DNA of 64,000 nt. Origin: Haemonchus contortus. Its lineage: Eukaryota; Nematoda; Chromadorea; Rhabditida; Trichostrongylidae. The stretch is from the NCBI GenBank assembly GCA_000469685.2, contig LS997564.1, forward strand, positions 19,223,615 to 19,287,614. The letters run 5' to 3'. The notes below the pieces were generated by a model that did not search any database, had not been told where the DNA came from, and was given only the letters and a program-made list of their open reading frames with translations. The position numbers were made by a program, and so were the translations under genes. This document shows, piece by piece, positions 47,113 to 58,289 of the stretch (positions are counted from its first letter, which is position 1; every line of letters begins with the position of its first letter).

Positions 47113-47876
47113 GGGGACGAGGTCGCTCAGCTCTGATAGCCAAAGATTTACACATGACAGTATTAGGTTTTTTCGAATGTGTAGAGGAGTTGCTGTCAAG
47201 TGTTTTCCTTTTAAGCAAAAGCCATTTTGAGAATATCTCGAAGAGATTAGCGTGCTATCATTGAAATGTTTCCCACAAAACAAGTAGACGAGTAATATTA
47301 ATGAGATTATGTTTTTCCTCCAACAAGCAGTATATCATTACTCCACAAAATAAAATAATTCATGGGAATGAATTTGAATTCAGCTGCCTTCATTAGTAAT
47401 ATGAGGTCCTTCACATCGGGGAAATTATTGTACATGGGTACCAACGATCTAGACGACTAAACGATTCCGCAGGAAAAGTCGAAATCTAAAAAGTTTTTTC
47501 GGTGTCTGTGTATGTAGTGGTTGGCGTTTCTGTTCAAATGAAAGATAAGCTTTATTGCTTTCATATAGAACGTTGTTCTATTGTTCCAGATAAGCTACAC
47601 CCCCTGTACAAACAGTAAAAAAGTGTTTGCGAGCGGAAGGGGCATGGGTAGACGTGGACATGAGAAATTGGGATTCCCTGAAGGAGAATTACAGGCGTGA
47701 ATTGAGGTAGTAGAAAATATGTATTGCAAATAAAACTACAAAGACCAATTAACTTTTTGTTGATGTCAAGCATATTCGACCAAAAAAAACTCATAACATG
47801 GGAGGAGAAGAAGGAACTTCGGTGAGAGTTTCTTCGCAAGCTAGAACTCATCGCTAGTATGAAGGTTACTGTTTTT

Positions 47877-48434
47877 CAAAGGCACAGTTCACGATAATTT
47901 AGGGTAATCGAGATTATGATAAAAATGGACGAGAGAGACCAGAAAATGAAGAAGATTGAGGCGTTTGGACGAGCTATACAAGGTGTCTCACTGCGTGCGT
48001 GTGGGTCCTGGTGCGAATAACAGACTATGGCAAGAGAAAATTCAATCACTTCTAAGCATAAGTAAACAGAAAAACCCTAGTAACAGCAAAAGTAGCTCAC
48101 ATTTTTCAGCCTCTAGGAGTAGGAAATTGAATAAGGGTTCGTGGCAGCATTAAGAATAAGAGAGGAAAAAAGAATGGGAGAAAAACATCGCCTCAGCTCA
48201 TTGTGTGTGGGTCCTAGAACGAATAGTTGCAATCTGTTTTGTCTCGACACTCATCTAACGTGACATCGATTGAGGGGCGTAAAAGCCAATTACGGCAGCT
48301 ACAGCGCTTCCACTATGCCCTAAGCGCCGAGATTGTGGGAACGAAAGGGTTCCTTTTACAACCCATGGGGGGGGGGGCGCTGAGCATTCCCAAATGGGGA
48401 ACTCAGTATCTTTTTTTATCGTGAACCGCGCCTT
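47877..48434. mobile_element. Element with family A termini but a different core
   Basis: Left end AAAGGCACAGTTCACGATAA, right end TTATCGTGAACCGCGCCTTT. The interior (GTGTGGGTCCT twice, an 11-bp G run at 48367-48377) shows no likeness to the 40.4/60.4-kb cores. It could be a composite of two decayed copies or a variant that captured new sequence. Confidence 0.45.
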
Positions 48435-49143
48435 TAAATTTTTCAGCCAGACAATGACAGAATGTCACTGTCAGGCTTTAAAATGGTTCGGACGTCTTGG
48501 TCGATGGAGATTGGAATAGATTATGATAGAGTTCGTAATAAAGCTCACAACATAGTGCCGAGGCCACTGGATTTCTGAAAACAACATGCCACTATGCAGA
48601 GGACATCGACGAGGTGAGGTGGTGCCTGTCTGTACCGACCAGTGATGTAGGTAGACTAGGAATGGGTAAGGTCATTTTGGTATGGAGCATAATCCCCTTC
48701 AAATTCTGCCTGTCGAATCGAGTACATGGCGCTCTGAACGATGTCTGCAACCCAAACGTTTCTTTCTTACCTATTGTGGTAAGATGTGTTTCTGAGACAT
48801 TCTGAACTTGGTACGGTCCAAACTCAAAGTTTGGGGAAACCACGTTCAAGAAACATTTCCCTGGGAAATCGCGATGTGATTACTTATGTAACTGAAATTT
48901 ATAAAACCGTACAGTTTTACAAATTTCCAGCTTTCCAATACATACTGTCATATGATTTGTGAAAGCTCAAAAGGGAAAAGTTGTGGCCTCTAAAAAGTCA
49001 TCACGTTGTCTTAAAAAGAGACCTCATATGAAATTAATCTCGCAAGCTTTGAAATCGTTTCGCTAACTTGAAAGAAATTTGTGGAAAAGTTATTGTCCTC
49101 CTAAAGATGCCTCCTTCGGTGTGGAGGTAACGCGCTGCACGTA

Positions 49144-50405
49144 TTAGGTTGAGTCATAAGTCCTCGGACAAATTGGCAATGATAATACTTATCTTACAAT
49201 TTTTAAACGACAATAGCGAATCATTTGAAATATGCCCCATTCGCATCAATGGTCTTCTGCCAATGCTTGGGCAGATCGTAAATGCCCTTGCTTTAGAACG
49301 CTGGGAGCTGGCCCTTGGAGAACTGCTCCAGTGCCATTTTGATCTCGTCGCGGGTTTGAAAGTCCTGACCATCCAGACGACGTTAAGGATGGGGAAGAAG
49401 GTGGTAATCCGAGAGACCCAAGTCTGAGGAACATGGTTGGTGTGGTAAACTTGTCCTGCCGAAATCCGTCAGTTCAGTTTTGGTTGTTCTTGCAATGTGA
49501 GGGCGAGCGTTGTCGTGATGGAAGTGAACTTTGTGTTGCTGTGGACGTGTAGCTTCGGGATTCGCCTTCAAATTCCTCAGTTGCGTAATGTAGACGTGTG
49601 CGGTCACTGTGCATCCTTCGTCTAGCAGCTCCCATTATTCGACATGGAGAGCGCTCCACCAAAACCAGTGCATAACCTTCTTCGCGTGTACGTTGGGTTT
49701 GGGGGAGTCTCCTGCATCCGCACCTTTGTCAATCCATTGAGCACGCCGGTGAACGCTAGAGTAGAGGTTCGACTTCGCGCCCCTGGTGACTAGGTACTCG
49801 AGCCATGTGTGGTGCCCTTGAGCGTGAGGAGAGAAAGTGCAACGTCGTCGCGGCGGTCTATGTCATACTGCTTCAAGGCATGAGGCACCCATCGGCCGAG
49901 CTTTCGCACCTTGCCGATTGACTTCAATCCACGAATAATTGTGGACTGACTCCTCAAGGGTGACTGCCACATCACGAGTAGTTTGATGCGGATCGTCTTA
50001 TACCCGGCTTCGCAGCACCTTCAAATCCAACTCCATTGAGCTTCCCGGACGGTCTTCATTTTCGATGGAAAGGTCGCCCGATGCGAACTTCTAGTGTCAC
50101 TTGTAAATTGTACACGTCCTGCTTGTGAACGTCCTTCATACCTCTACCGATTGCCGCGGGTTCATGGCCCGATAAAAAAATAAATATGATGGTGTTGCGG
50201 ATGTGGAGTTGCGATGGCTTGAGATCATGAGGCACAGTTGCGGGAAAGGAAACAGTTGGGTGCGTTTTCCAGTATGCGTTCGGAAGAGCTTTCAATACTC
50301 TATCTAACAATCCCTCGCGCGTTCATTTTCGTCACCTCTTTCCCGAGTTATGATCGCTAGAAGTCATCACTATCACATTGTCCGAGGACTTATGACTCAA
50401 CCTAA
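49144..50405 (-). mobile_element. Full-length but decayed mariner, 1262 bp
   Basis: Perfect 28-bp terminal inverted repeats (outer 20: TTAGGTTGAGTCATAAGTCC) are flanked by TA target duplications at 49142-49143 and 50406-50407. The length equals that of complete mariners. The transposase is encoded on the minus strand and is broken. It lies between the element at 47.9 kb and the secreted-peptide gene. Confidence 0.85.
49150..50336 (-). pseudogene. Mariner (DD34D) transposase pseudogene
   Basis: Pieces in shifting frames follow mariner order: FASGDLSIENED and QTTRDVA (DNA-binding half), SIGKVRKLGRWVPHAL, the catalytic block VHFHHDNARPHIA with the second aspartate, SSDLGLSDYHLL with the third, and FQTRDEIKMALEQF near the end. 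The usual first-aspartate motif TGDEKW reads TRGAKS, so the catalytic Asp is lost, and several stops and frameshifts interrupt the reading. It cannot make an active enzyme. The intact ends suggest it may still be a substrate for a related transposase. Confidence 0.8.
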
Positions 50406-50425
50406 TAGAAAACCACAATTGCGCT

Positions 50426-50705
50426 CTACAAGTGCGTCTCCTCCCAAGTTCCCCTTATCTTTGTTCTTCCCATTTTTTTGTACTTTTTTAGTCCCCATGT
50501 ATTATCTATTGTTATGATTCTAGTTTTGTTCGCTTTTATAGGTTTAAACGCTGCAGATTTTTTGCTAAATTTTTTTGAAAGCATTCTTTCCGTTGAGCAA
50601 GTTATGAGAAGAATACTTCTTTCGAAAAATGCTTCTTTGTTATCATTTCTTTCTTTATCACTTCTTTTCCCCTTCACACTCCTTGTCGTATTAAAATAAA
50701 AAATG
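50426..50705 (-). CDS. Possible lysine-rich terminal exon
   Basis: A very strong acceptor (GTTTTTTTTTTCAG) opens 92 codons to TAG. The peptide is very basic: FNTTRSVKGKRSDKERNDNK, KFSKKSAAFKPIKANKTR, then WGLKKYKKMGRTKIRG. The A-rich composition makes chance openness possible, and the plus strand here is also open with a hydrophobic translation. It abuts the mariner at 50405. Confidence 0.3.
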
Positions 50706-51039
50706 CTGAAAAAAAAAACAACGCAAAGAGATGGAAGGGAAAGGAATGGAGGGAGTGGGGAGGTTGGACAGGGGGTGAGGAAGAAAAAGGAGCAGGGGCT
50801 ATATACCATGGTTGACCCTCAAGAAAAGGGACTCAAGCTTGTATACCAGACACCACACGATTGGACTTCCTTGATTCCGTCAGCTGCTGATTATCACCTC
50901 TGATCGCAACTTGAAAAGTGCCACACATGCACTAAAATTTCTAGCAACTTTTCTCGTCTATGCCTAATCGTTATATGTTCCCTTTTACTGGTAGACTGTA
51001 TTTGCTATTTCAGATAGGATTTCCAACCTAGAGAATCTG

Positions 51040-51467
51040 ATGAACACTCGCAATGTTTTCTGGTTGCTGATTGTCTTGATGGCTTCGTTCTTCACTATGC
51101 AGGTATTAATAGTGTTTATTTACATATTAACATACTAAAGATGAGAGGAGTTGATAAAAGTAGAGCAAGTAGAGCAAGATGCAGTCGTACTTGGTAGTAT
51201 AGCTCATGGTCAAAAAAATTGACTAGTTCCTACAACTTGGTGAACTCATAAGCGAGATACCCTTTCCTGGATCGACAGCTATGGTCGATGGTGCGTTATC
51301 CGGTTCGAATTTCTCCCAAGTCGGCCAAGCTCTTTTCATTACCAAGGGCCAGCTCTCGTCAGTACCCGGGGGCCAAGCTGTCTTCATTACTCAGGAGTCG
51401 GATAATCCCTTCTGGTGGACTAATCTGGGACAGCAAAAAGTCACTTGTCTTTTTACGAGGATTCTGA
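51040..51467 (+). CDS. Small secreted-peptide precursor (two exons, 83 residues)
   Basis: A spliced-leader-type acceptor TTTGCTATTTCAG (51013) is followed by a 26-bp leader and ATG at 51040. Exon 1 (51040-51102) encodes MNTRNVFWLLIVLMASFFTM, a textbook signal peptide, and ends CAG|GTATTA in phase 0. Exon 2 (51279-51467, acceptor GGATCGACAG) reads in phase 0 through VRYPVRISPKSAKLFSLPRA and RSRIIPSGGLIWDSKK to SLVFLRGF and TGA. The mature part is basic, cysteine-free and contains possible KK and R-x-R cleavage points, in the manner of a neuropeptide-like or other secreted peptide precursor. It matches no peptide family that I recognise. The 176-bp intron is normal. The gene stands alone on the plus strand, about 630 bp from the mariner. 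Confidence 0.55.
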
Positions 51468-51779
51468 AATTGTTCTGTAAACAAAGGCGCTTATGGGTGA
51501 TAGGGAAATGACCTGGTTTGAGAAATTGTTTCAACTCCATATCAATATCCCTTATATCAATTCTTCTAAGAGCTGTAGCTTTCAGGTGACCGCCCAACTT
51601 CTGCCCTTGTCTCTCACCCGAACTGCTGCAAATAACAAGTCATTTGAGAATGGTGTGGGTGAGTTGAGAAATTGCTTGCAAGCGCTGTTCGTTAGTGTGG
51701 AATGTGAGATATCTTGAATAATTAAACCAGCGGCATTAGTCATGACTAATACGAGAACTATTTGCTGTTTGGTTTTGTG

Positions 51780-53030
51780 GGGGGGGGGCTACAAATATCG
51801 TCACTGCTTGCATGGCTGAGGGAGCAAATGCTATCTAGACCACCCCACCCAAATCCCCTTAATTACATGGAAACTGATTCGTCGACATAATCATCCGCAT
51901 ATGAACACCACGTAGATCCACCACGATGTCGTATGAGCTTACAAATAGGGGATACACGAATTTACGAATGCCAGCGAAATCCATGTGTAACTATGAGTCC
52001 CAACACTTCTCCTAAACGAGTAGCTATGCCCATCATGATTTTTTCCCAATTATAGCAGACTTGTTTCAGTGACATGTGGAAGCACATTCTGCGATCCCAC
52101 GAGATGTTCGAAAAAGTTAGTTGATGGCAAATTTGTATATAAATGTCTGGACGGATAAATATTGTTACTGTATTTGGAAAAACGCAGACTGCTTGTTTGT
52201 GGGTGAAAAAATCGAGAAATTAATCTGATGAGTTTTTTTTAAAGAGTGAACAGAATTGATATGGGTAAGCTTGGACACGGAACTGTAGTGCCCACAAGAG
52301 CTGACTGGAACCCCGCCAGAAGTAAAGGGATAAGCCGGAACTAAAAAATTGCTGTAGGGGAATGAACAGAATGGAGAAAAAGGAGCAGGAGTGGGCCAAG
52401 CAGAGTAACGGAGGGCAAGTGCTCTTGACAGATAGGCACACAGTGGTACCTACTCCAAAGCGGACGAAATTTGGGTGAATTTTGAATTGGGTATTACAAC
52501 GGGAAAAAGTAAATAGTGGGAGTAGCAGAGTTTTGGAAAGGACGTCCTCCTATGTTGGACAGAACTTACACTGAAACAGGAACGTGGTTGCTGTAGAGAA
52601 GGCATTGAGAAAGCTGAGCTCGAGTTGTACGGTACCGAATTGGATTACGGCCAGAAGCATAGAATGACAATTAGAATATTCAAACCACAGTCTTGGAAGT
52701 TGAAGCAGACATGTTACTACTGCCTATGATACCGTATGATATCTCCACCCGAATGATTGCTCTGAATAGAATCATTGAACAACTTTGAAAAGACCTACAT
52801 GCTCTAACCGAATGAAGAACTTTCTGCTAGAATAACCAAGTGATCTTCGTGGTATGATAGATGAATCACTAAGTGAGCCTCAATCGAGTTCGTTCTCTTC
52901 ATAAACCATCCGTTTTGCCAATGGATCAAAAACGTTACGCCGATAATGGGAGTCCTACGCAATGACTAGTCGAGCCTTCAGGAAAGTTCAGTATTCGCAC
53001 TAATAGGAAAGCTCATTCGGACTCGGACTC
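51780..53030. other. Stretch without a supportable gene; G run at its start
   Basis: A run of 10 G occurs at 51779-51788. Minus frame 52220-52441 is hydrophobic but lacks splice sites. No repeats with second copies were noticed before the fold-back element begins. Confidence 0.3.
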
Positions 53031-53034
53031 GGAT

Positions 53035-54210
53035 AGATGCACTTTCTGACGTTCTCGAAAGTCGTGTGGAACTGGGGAGTTTGGGTGTGGGACGTTAGTC
53101 TCGACTGACATTACTTCGCGCCGAGGTGCGAAGTGACCTCAATCGTGACTAACCTCATCTTAATTACGCGTCTCCTCTCGATCGTAACTGACCTCATCTT
53201 ACTTATCAGAGTGATGGCGAATGATGAGAATGATGAGAGAATGAAACTTAAAGAGAATTAGTAATTCAAAATAAAATCTTCAGGGTCTTTGGTTTAAAGA
53301 GCTTTATTACCACGCAAGATGATAGAAATTTCAACAAAAAATCCAACAAAGTGTTAAAAAGCCTATTTTTTTTGATAAGAAGCATCTCAAAAACAATATT
53401 CAAACGGCTCAGATGGTCCTGTTCGTCACGAACTTAGACAGCTTTATGCAGAACCCCTCAATTTGGATGCGATTTGCTCCTCCCCGATGAACTTCGTCGA
53501 AGCGGTTGGGAAGGTGCAGAAGTATTATAGAGCGAAGGCTAAAGTTTAAGCAAGGCTTCTTTTCTATAGTCATCACTTACCCACCAGGTTAAATAGTAAT
53601 TGATGAATAGTCTCTTCAATGTGCCGAATTTAGCCGGGAGTATTGTAAAATTCCGTGAGAAGTGTGAAATGGCCTAACTGATCAGCTGGAGGGTGTTCAA
53701 CGACTTTTCAAAGACGAATATTCAAACAACCACGTCGCTCCTGTAAATGTTGTTTGATATCACAGATGAGTGGAAATTCAAAAAAGGAACGTTTTTTACA
53801 TCTCACACGAACTTCATTTTATGATTATCAAATTTTTCTAATCTAGATGGTAATAAAAGTATTCAAACCGTAGACTATGAAAATTTTAAGTTGAAAAACT
53901 AATTTATTTTTAATGTTATTTTTGAGATGCTTCTTATTAAAAAATTAGGCTTTTTTACATTTTATTGGATTTTTTGTTGAAATTTCTATCATCTTGCATG
54001 ATAATGAAACTCTTTGAACCAAAGACCATGAAGATCTTATGTTGAATTACTAATTCTCTTTGAGTTTCATTCTCTCATCATTCTCATCATTCGCCATCAC
54101 TCTGATAAGTAAGATGAGGTCAGTTACGAGTAATGTCAGTCGAGACTAATGTCCCACACCCAAACTCCCCAGTTTCGCACGACTCTCGAGAACGTCAGAA
54201 AGTGCATCTA
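53035..54210. mobile_element. Long fold-back element, about 1.18 kb with arms of 350-390 bp
   Basis: The left arm (from TAGATGCACTTTCTGACG) and right arm (to CGTCAGAAAGTGCATCTA) are inverted copies at about 90% identity by eye, for example GATGAGAATGATGAGAGAAT (left) against the complement of the right arm at 54075-54095, and GATAGAAATTTCAACAAAAA on both. The left arm has an extra block of some 70-80 bp containing a partial tandem duplication (CTCAATCGTGACTAACCTCA / CTCGATCGTAACTGACCTCA). The unpaired middle (about 53410-53860) carries an open frame. Size and structure suit a fold-back DNA transposon; target duplications are not obvious. Confidence 0.75.
53379..53549 (+). CDS. Open frame inside the fold-back element
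   Basis: Fifty-six codons run from after an in-frame TAA to the stop at 53547-53549, encoding SNGSDGPVRHELRQLYAEPL, then DAICSSPMNFVEAVGKVQKY and YRAKAKV. The composition is strongly protein-like. There is no ATG at the start, so it is an exon or a remnant; its first codons overlap the end of the left arm. A second protein-like frame on the minus strand (about 53580-53675, SRNFTILPAKFGTLKRLFIN) ends at GTAAGT. Neither resembles a transposase family that I know. Confidence 0.35.
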   Translation, partial: EASQKQYSNGSDGPVRHELRQLYAEPLNLDAICSSPMNFVEAVGKVQKYYRAKAKV

Positions 54211-54227
54211 CCCCTGCTTAACTATTC

Positions 54228-54405
54228 AGATCACCGTGAACTGAGACAGTTGGCTCTGAAGTCTTTATTGAATACAGTCGGAGCAGAAGTAAAATTGTAC
54301 AAATTACGAGAGGAAGGATGACTCGCTCCCTTGTGGGTAGCGGCACAAAAGGTACATTCAAGTCAACTGCGTAAACTGAGGCAATTGGCTCTGAAGTCCT
54401 CTTTC
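54228..54405 (+). repeat. Short direct duplication
   Basis: GTGAACTGAGACAGTTGGCT (54235) and GTAAACTGAGGCAATTGGCT (54370) are followed on both sides by CTGAAGTC. The first lies in a plus frame that encodes ELRQLALKSLLNTVGAEVKL, reminiscent of the ELRQL motif inside the fold-back element next to it. Confidence 0.3.
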
Positions 54406-54409
54406 TGAT

Positions 54410-55860
54410 GGATCGTTGCTGTTTAAATGATGAGCAGATCAGGGGAAGGAAAAACCATGGGTAGAGTAGGGATGATCCCCAATTCCCACCTTCACATCGA
54501 CTTTTACAGAAATTTCCTCAAAACAAATCTGGAGGTTGTCTAAGTGATTGACTCGCTGATGTTATTGCACCCTTGTCCATTCAGATCACCATTCTTTCGT
54601 ATGCCAAAACTCCGTATTCGCAGGCTATCATGAAGTTTCACTTAGAGAACAGTAAAGAGATTCTTAAACTCTTTAGTGTTCACTACAGAACCGTCCTAAA
54701 AGGGAGCAAGGACCCCATCTTTCAAGCTGCAGAATGAAAATAGGGTAAGATCACATAATCGACAACGGTAGACCATCCCGACACCTACCCACACATCGAA
54801 GAGATCGTTAGGACAATCAGAAGAACCTAACAATCAAAACGAAATTGATTATTATACAATAGTATATGGTGTCTTAAAGTTAATAGTCCCTGAGTAACAA
54901 CAAATATTTCACAGTGAATCCTTCCGAATGTAGTTATTCATTCTGACCTTTGACGACAACGTGTCTCCTTTCTTTCGTGCGCGACTGGCACCCACCGGTG
55001 GATGCCATTGTCCCAGGAGAACTCCTTTCACTAGGTTACCAAATCTAGCAGTATTCCTCATACAATGGAAGTAGGCTTAGGTGGAAGAAATAGCACACGT
55101 CATGGAGGAAAACAGAAAATGATTGGAAAAACCAGAAGCAGACACCAGTAGATGCTGAAAGTGCAAATTGTTGCAGCAAAATGGCGATTTCAGTCGCTAA
55201 TATGCTAGTGAACATGCTAGGAAGGAGAAAATCTAATGTAGCAGTTGTAAGGTTTCTATTTGCACAAGTATAGTGACAGTGCCTAGATTTTTTTTTTCAG
55301 TAGTACCCGACTGACTACGAACGCTTGTATTAATGAGTAAGCTTTTATGGAACATTTATGTGGACATGCTGGACATAAATACTGTGAAGTTTGTTAATAA
55401 ATATGAGAATATTGAATAAATTCTGTGTAAGAGCATAATGAAATAGTCATAGCATATCATAGTGGCACCCATAGGTGGATGTCGCTGTCGTCAAAGGATT
55501 CTGTAGACATTTTATTCTGAGGTATTCTGAGAACCTGGTAAGTTTTAAGTCAATGTTAAATCAAGTGTAACCACAACTGCACTGAGATCGACCTTTCAGC
55601 ACCGTTCACCTGGTGGAACTTAAGCAGTTAAGTAGCATCTAACCTCAAATTGTCCGGTAACCTAGTGATTTGCCATGTGACCTTTTTATTAAAGACAACC
55701 ATAGTAACATCCTCAGTTTATACTCGTAATCTATTATATTTCGTTTCAATCAATAATCACTTGAACGACGTTAAAAACAGCTATACAAGGTGAACATGTA
55801 ACTAGATTGTATTGCAATTTCTGTACACTAGTACGACAAAAAAAAAACCGTAGAACAGAA
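54410..55860. other. Stretch without a supportable gene
   Basis: TGGCACCCACCGGTGGATGCC (54987) and TGGCACCCATAGGTGGATGTC (55464) are a weak direct repeat about 480 bp apart. A strong acceptor TTTTTTTTTCAG at 55301 opens only about 12 codons before a stop. No other candidate was found. Confidence 0.3.
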
Positions 55861-55867
55861 CAGTTAC

Positions 55868-56041
55868 TTCGAATTGGATGAGTTTGACCGAATGATTAAG
55901 GATGGCACGGTTGTCAGGGGTGTGGTGCAGTAGGAACGAAATTGTCGCTCGCGGCGAGAGGGACGTCGCGCGCGAAGAGGTGTAGCAGAATGCAGCGGCA
56001 ATTAAGAAATGCAGGAACAAAAGAAGTAACAGTAGACTCAT
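55868..56041 (-). CDS. First coding exon of a secreted or membrane protein (signal peptide)
   Basis: ATG at 56041 begins MSLLLLLLFLHFLIAAAFCY, an obvious signal peptide, and the frame continues TSSRATSLSPRATISFLLHH and SVKLIQFE to donor GAA|GTAACT in phase 0 (58 codons). The sequence just upstream on this strand (56100-56170) is GC-rich (CCGCCGCACGCGGC), as a promoter might be. No following exon was recognised, so the mature protein is unknown. Confidence 0.45.
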
Positions 56042-56273
56042 GCCAAAAGTAATAGTCACATAGAGATCGAGCAGTAAGAAGAACGCTAGAATAGTTATAA
56101 CGAGGCAAATGTTCCGCGACAGCCGCGTGCGGCGGATCGATTTCTTAAATCCGTTCCTACTGCCCGCCTCCCAACCTCCCCCTTACGATGTGCTACACAA
56201 TATTCGGCATTCAGTAAAGCTACAAGATTCAAAGCATCAGACGAGAGCCTAACGATGAAATTCCTAATTGGTC

Positions 56274-57338
56274 AAAGGCACAGTTCACGCTAATTCTGAC
56301 CTTTGAGGTGCCTGTTTCAGAATATTATTCATTATATAATATATTACTATAGAATAGTGTTCAGTGAATAGTGTTGGTTCAGAATGGTACATCGATAGCG
56401 ACGAAAGCGAGAAAATTAGCAGAAATTCCAAACTATATGGTTTCTTGGAACTTCATAAATTGAAAGGGGGTTGGGGGGAGGGGTTGTATATGACAACGAA
56501 AGGCATGTTTGGACGAGAATTGAGCCAGGTTCAATAGCGCAAAGGAATGGCTACAGCAAGCCTGCTACCAAAAATATTCTCCTTCCCTATGCGAGCAGGA
56601 CGATCAACTGTTTGGATCTCCAGTATTTGTTTCCTATGGTGACAGCCAAATTTGGACGTTCCGGTACAGAACAGGAGTTAAAAATCCTCGGCCAATCACA
56701 CACCCACATCCGACTGATTTCGTGAGCGCCTAGCCCGTCATGAGCAGAAGTTCTGCTCAACTCAATCGTGATTAAGGCACGTGGTCATTCCCCTCTCTTT
56801 TCAACTTTATTGCTCAGATCTTCAGTCTGCGATCACTTCACGCACGCTCCGCTCTCCATTCTCCCTAAGTTCCCTGCTGGTAGGCTCCATTTCAGTCACT
56901 TTCTACCACCTTCCATAAGCGTCTTAATACTGCCGCCTGCATCCCTAGCAAACTTGAACGCTCCAGTTTTACGGGAACAGAATTTGTGAATTCCCCCTCA
57001 TACGCAAATTTTCGCGCCCATCCAGCTTTTTGTAAATGAAGTCCAGTCCCGCCCTCTACCATCAGCGCTCGCATCCTGCCACCTGTACTCTTGTACCTCT
57101 ATCAAATTTATCAAATTTGAATACTCTAGGTCCATGGAAACAGAAGTTATGAATTCTCAGTAAACCATGCACACCGACAGACACCATTTGGGCGTTATAT
57201 ATAGTATGAAACTATACAAAAGAAACTTCTAAGCCACATTCCTATCTAGGCCCTTGAAAGACCCGACAACACCCTCTGTGGTATTTAGGGGCCAGTGCAG
57301 GAATTCTCAGAAGTCATTTTTCGTTGTGAACTGTCCGT
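56274..57338. mobile_element. Element with family A termini and a unique core, about 1.07 kb
   Basis: Left end AAAGGCACAGTTCACGCTAA, right end TTTTTCGTTGTGAACTGTCC. The core has no match to the other copies and contains no convincing coding frame. It may be two nearby solo ends rather than one element; the distance is twice that of the 60.4-kb copy. Confidence 0.35.
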
Positions 57339-57770
57339 TCGATAGGGAAAATCCTAAAAACTGCACATCACCTCTGAAGAGTAACAATGAACTAAAGGCA
57401 ATGAGCGGGATACAACGAGGATGAGGAGGCAGACTAAAGAGTTATCCTTCAATCAGAGTAACCGTGCAAAAAAAAAACAAAATACAAAACAAAATCCAAA
57501 CTAAAATCAATCTATCGGATAGGATCCCCTTCCCGCTTCAAATGATCCCTCTGTGAGCATTGCTCACCAAACCCATGCCCCCTATGCTAGACCGTAATGT
57601 TTACTAGCTGAAGCTCAATGTAATAAGTGTAACGTAGCGTATCTACGATTAAAAAGAGGTTATTTATGACCCGTCGGAATTTCAGACAATACTCTCCTTA
57701 CTGCCGAACTCCTGTTTGCCTGTGTCCCTCTTTCGTTGCATGATTGGGCTTCGCGTTTCTGGTGCTTCAG

Positions 57771-57944
57771 AGTAATTCATCGTCAAACATTCCGGTATCA
57801 TCAGCTCGTTCCAACCCCATGCCCATAGGTCCATTACCTGAAACCGGCACATGGGCTTCAATGAACCTTGAACAGCGCGAAAGCTTGTATGTGAAGGATT
57901 GCACTCGAATGGAGGCTCATTTACAGTGTACCTCGACTATGTGA
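57771..57944 (+). CDS. Terminal exon of an unidentified gene
   Basis: Acceptor TCTGGTGCTTCAG is followed by 57 open codons and TGA. The peptide reads SSNIPVSSARSNPMPIGPLP, then TWASMNLEQRESLYVKDCTR and MEAHLQCTSTM: a Ser/Pro linker followed by a probable helix. A further short terminal-like frame follows GTTGTTTCAG at about 58179. No upstream exon was found on this strand. Confidence 0.4.
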   Translation, partial: SNSSSNIPVSSARSNPMPIGPLPETGTWASMNLEQRESLYVKDCTRMEAHLQCTSTM

Positions 57945-58106
57945 CGAGCAAAACATAAATAAGCATGGTCATAACGCGTGACGAGCTACTCAACTGAGTT
58001 CTGATCCTCTCCAAAACGCGATTCATTGCTAGTTGCCTCCCTGCCGGCCATGTCTTGGCGAGTTGTCTCGCCGACCAGCGTGCTGTTCGGCCCGTCACCT
58101 ACTTAC

Positions 58107-58201
58107 CTCGAGGAAACGCAACTACCCCCTACTAATTTCCCTGTCCTGGGGTATTTCATCATGTAGAGTTGTTTCAGATGAAGTTCAAGGAGATACCACA
58201 T
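58107..58201 (-). CDS. Possible exon downstream of the MIF4G-like gene
   Basis: An ATG at 58201 opens a frame (WYLLELHLKQLYMMKYPRTG, KLVGGSCVSSR) to the strong donor GTAAGT. No acceptor precedes it and a TGA sits just upstream, so it would be an initial exon of another gene or a chance frame. Confidence 0.25.
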
Positions 58202-58289
58202 TCATTGATACTGGTCATGGATTAAAATGATCACTTTTAATATTCACGTGCCCCTGCGCCTCTATTGCAGATAGAATAGAGCAACTCAC

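Noticed and set aside
50478..50699. 73-codon plus frame resembling a small secreted protein
   Set aside because: It begins at TTG, has no ATG with a signal peptide at the proper place, and is antisense to a frame with a stronger acceptor.
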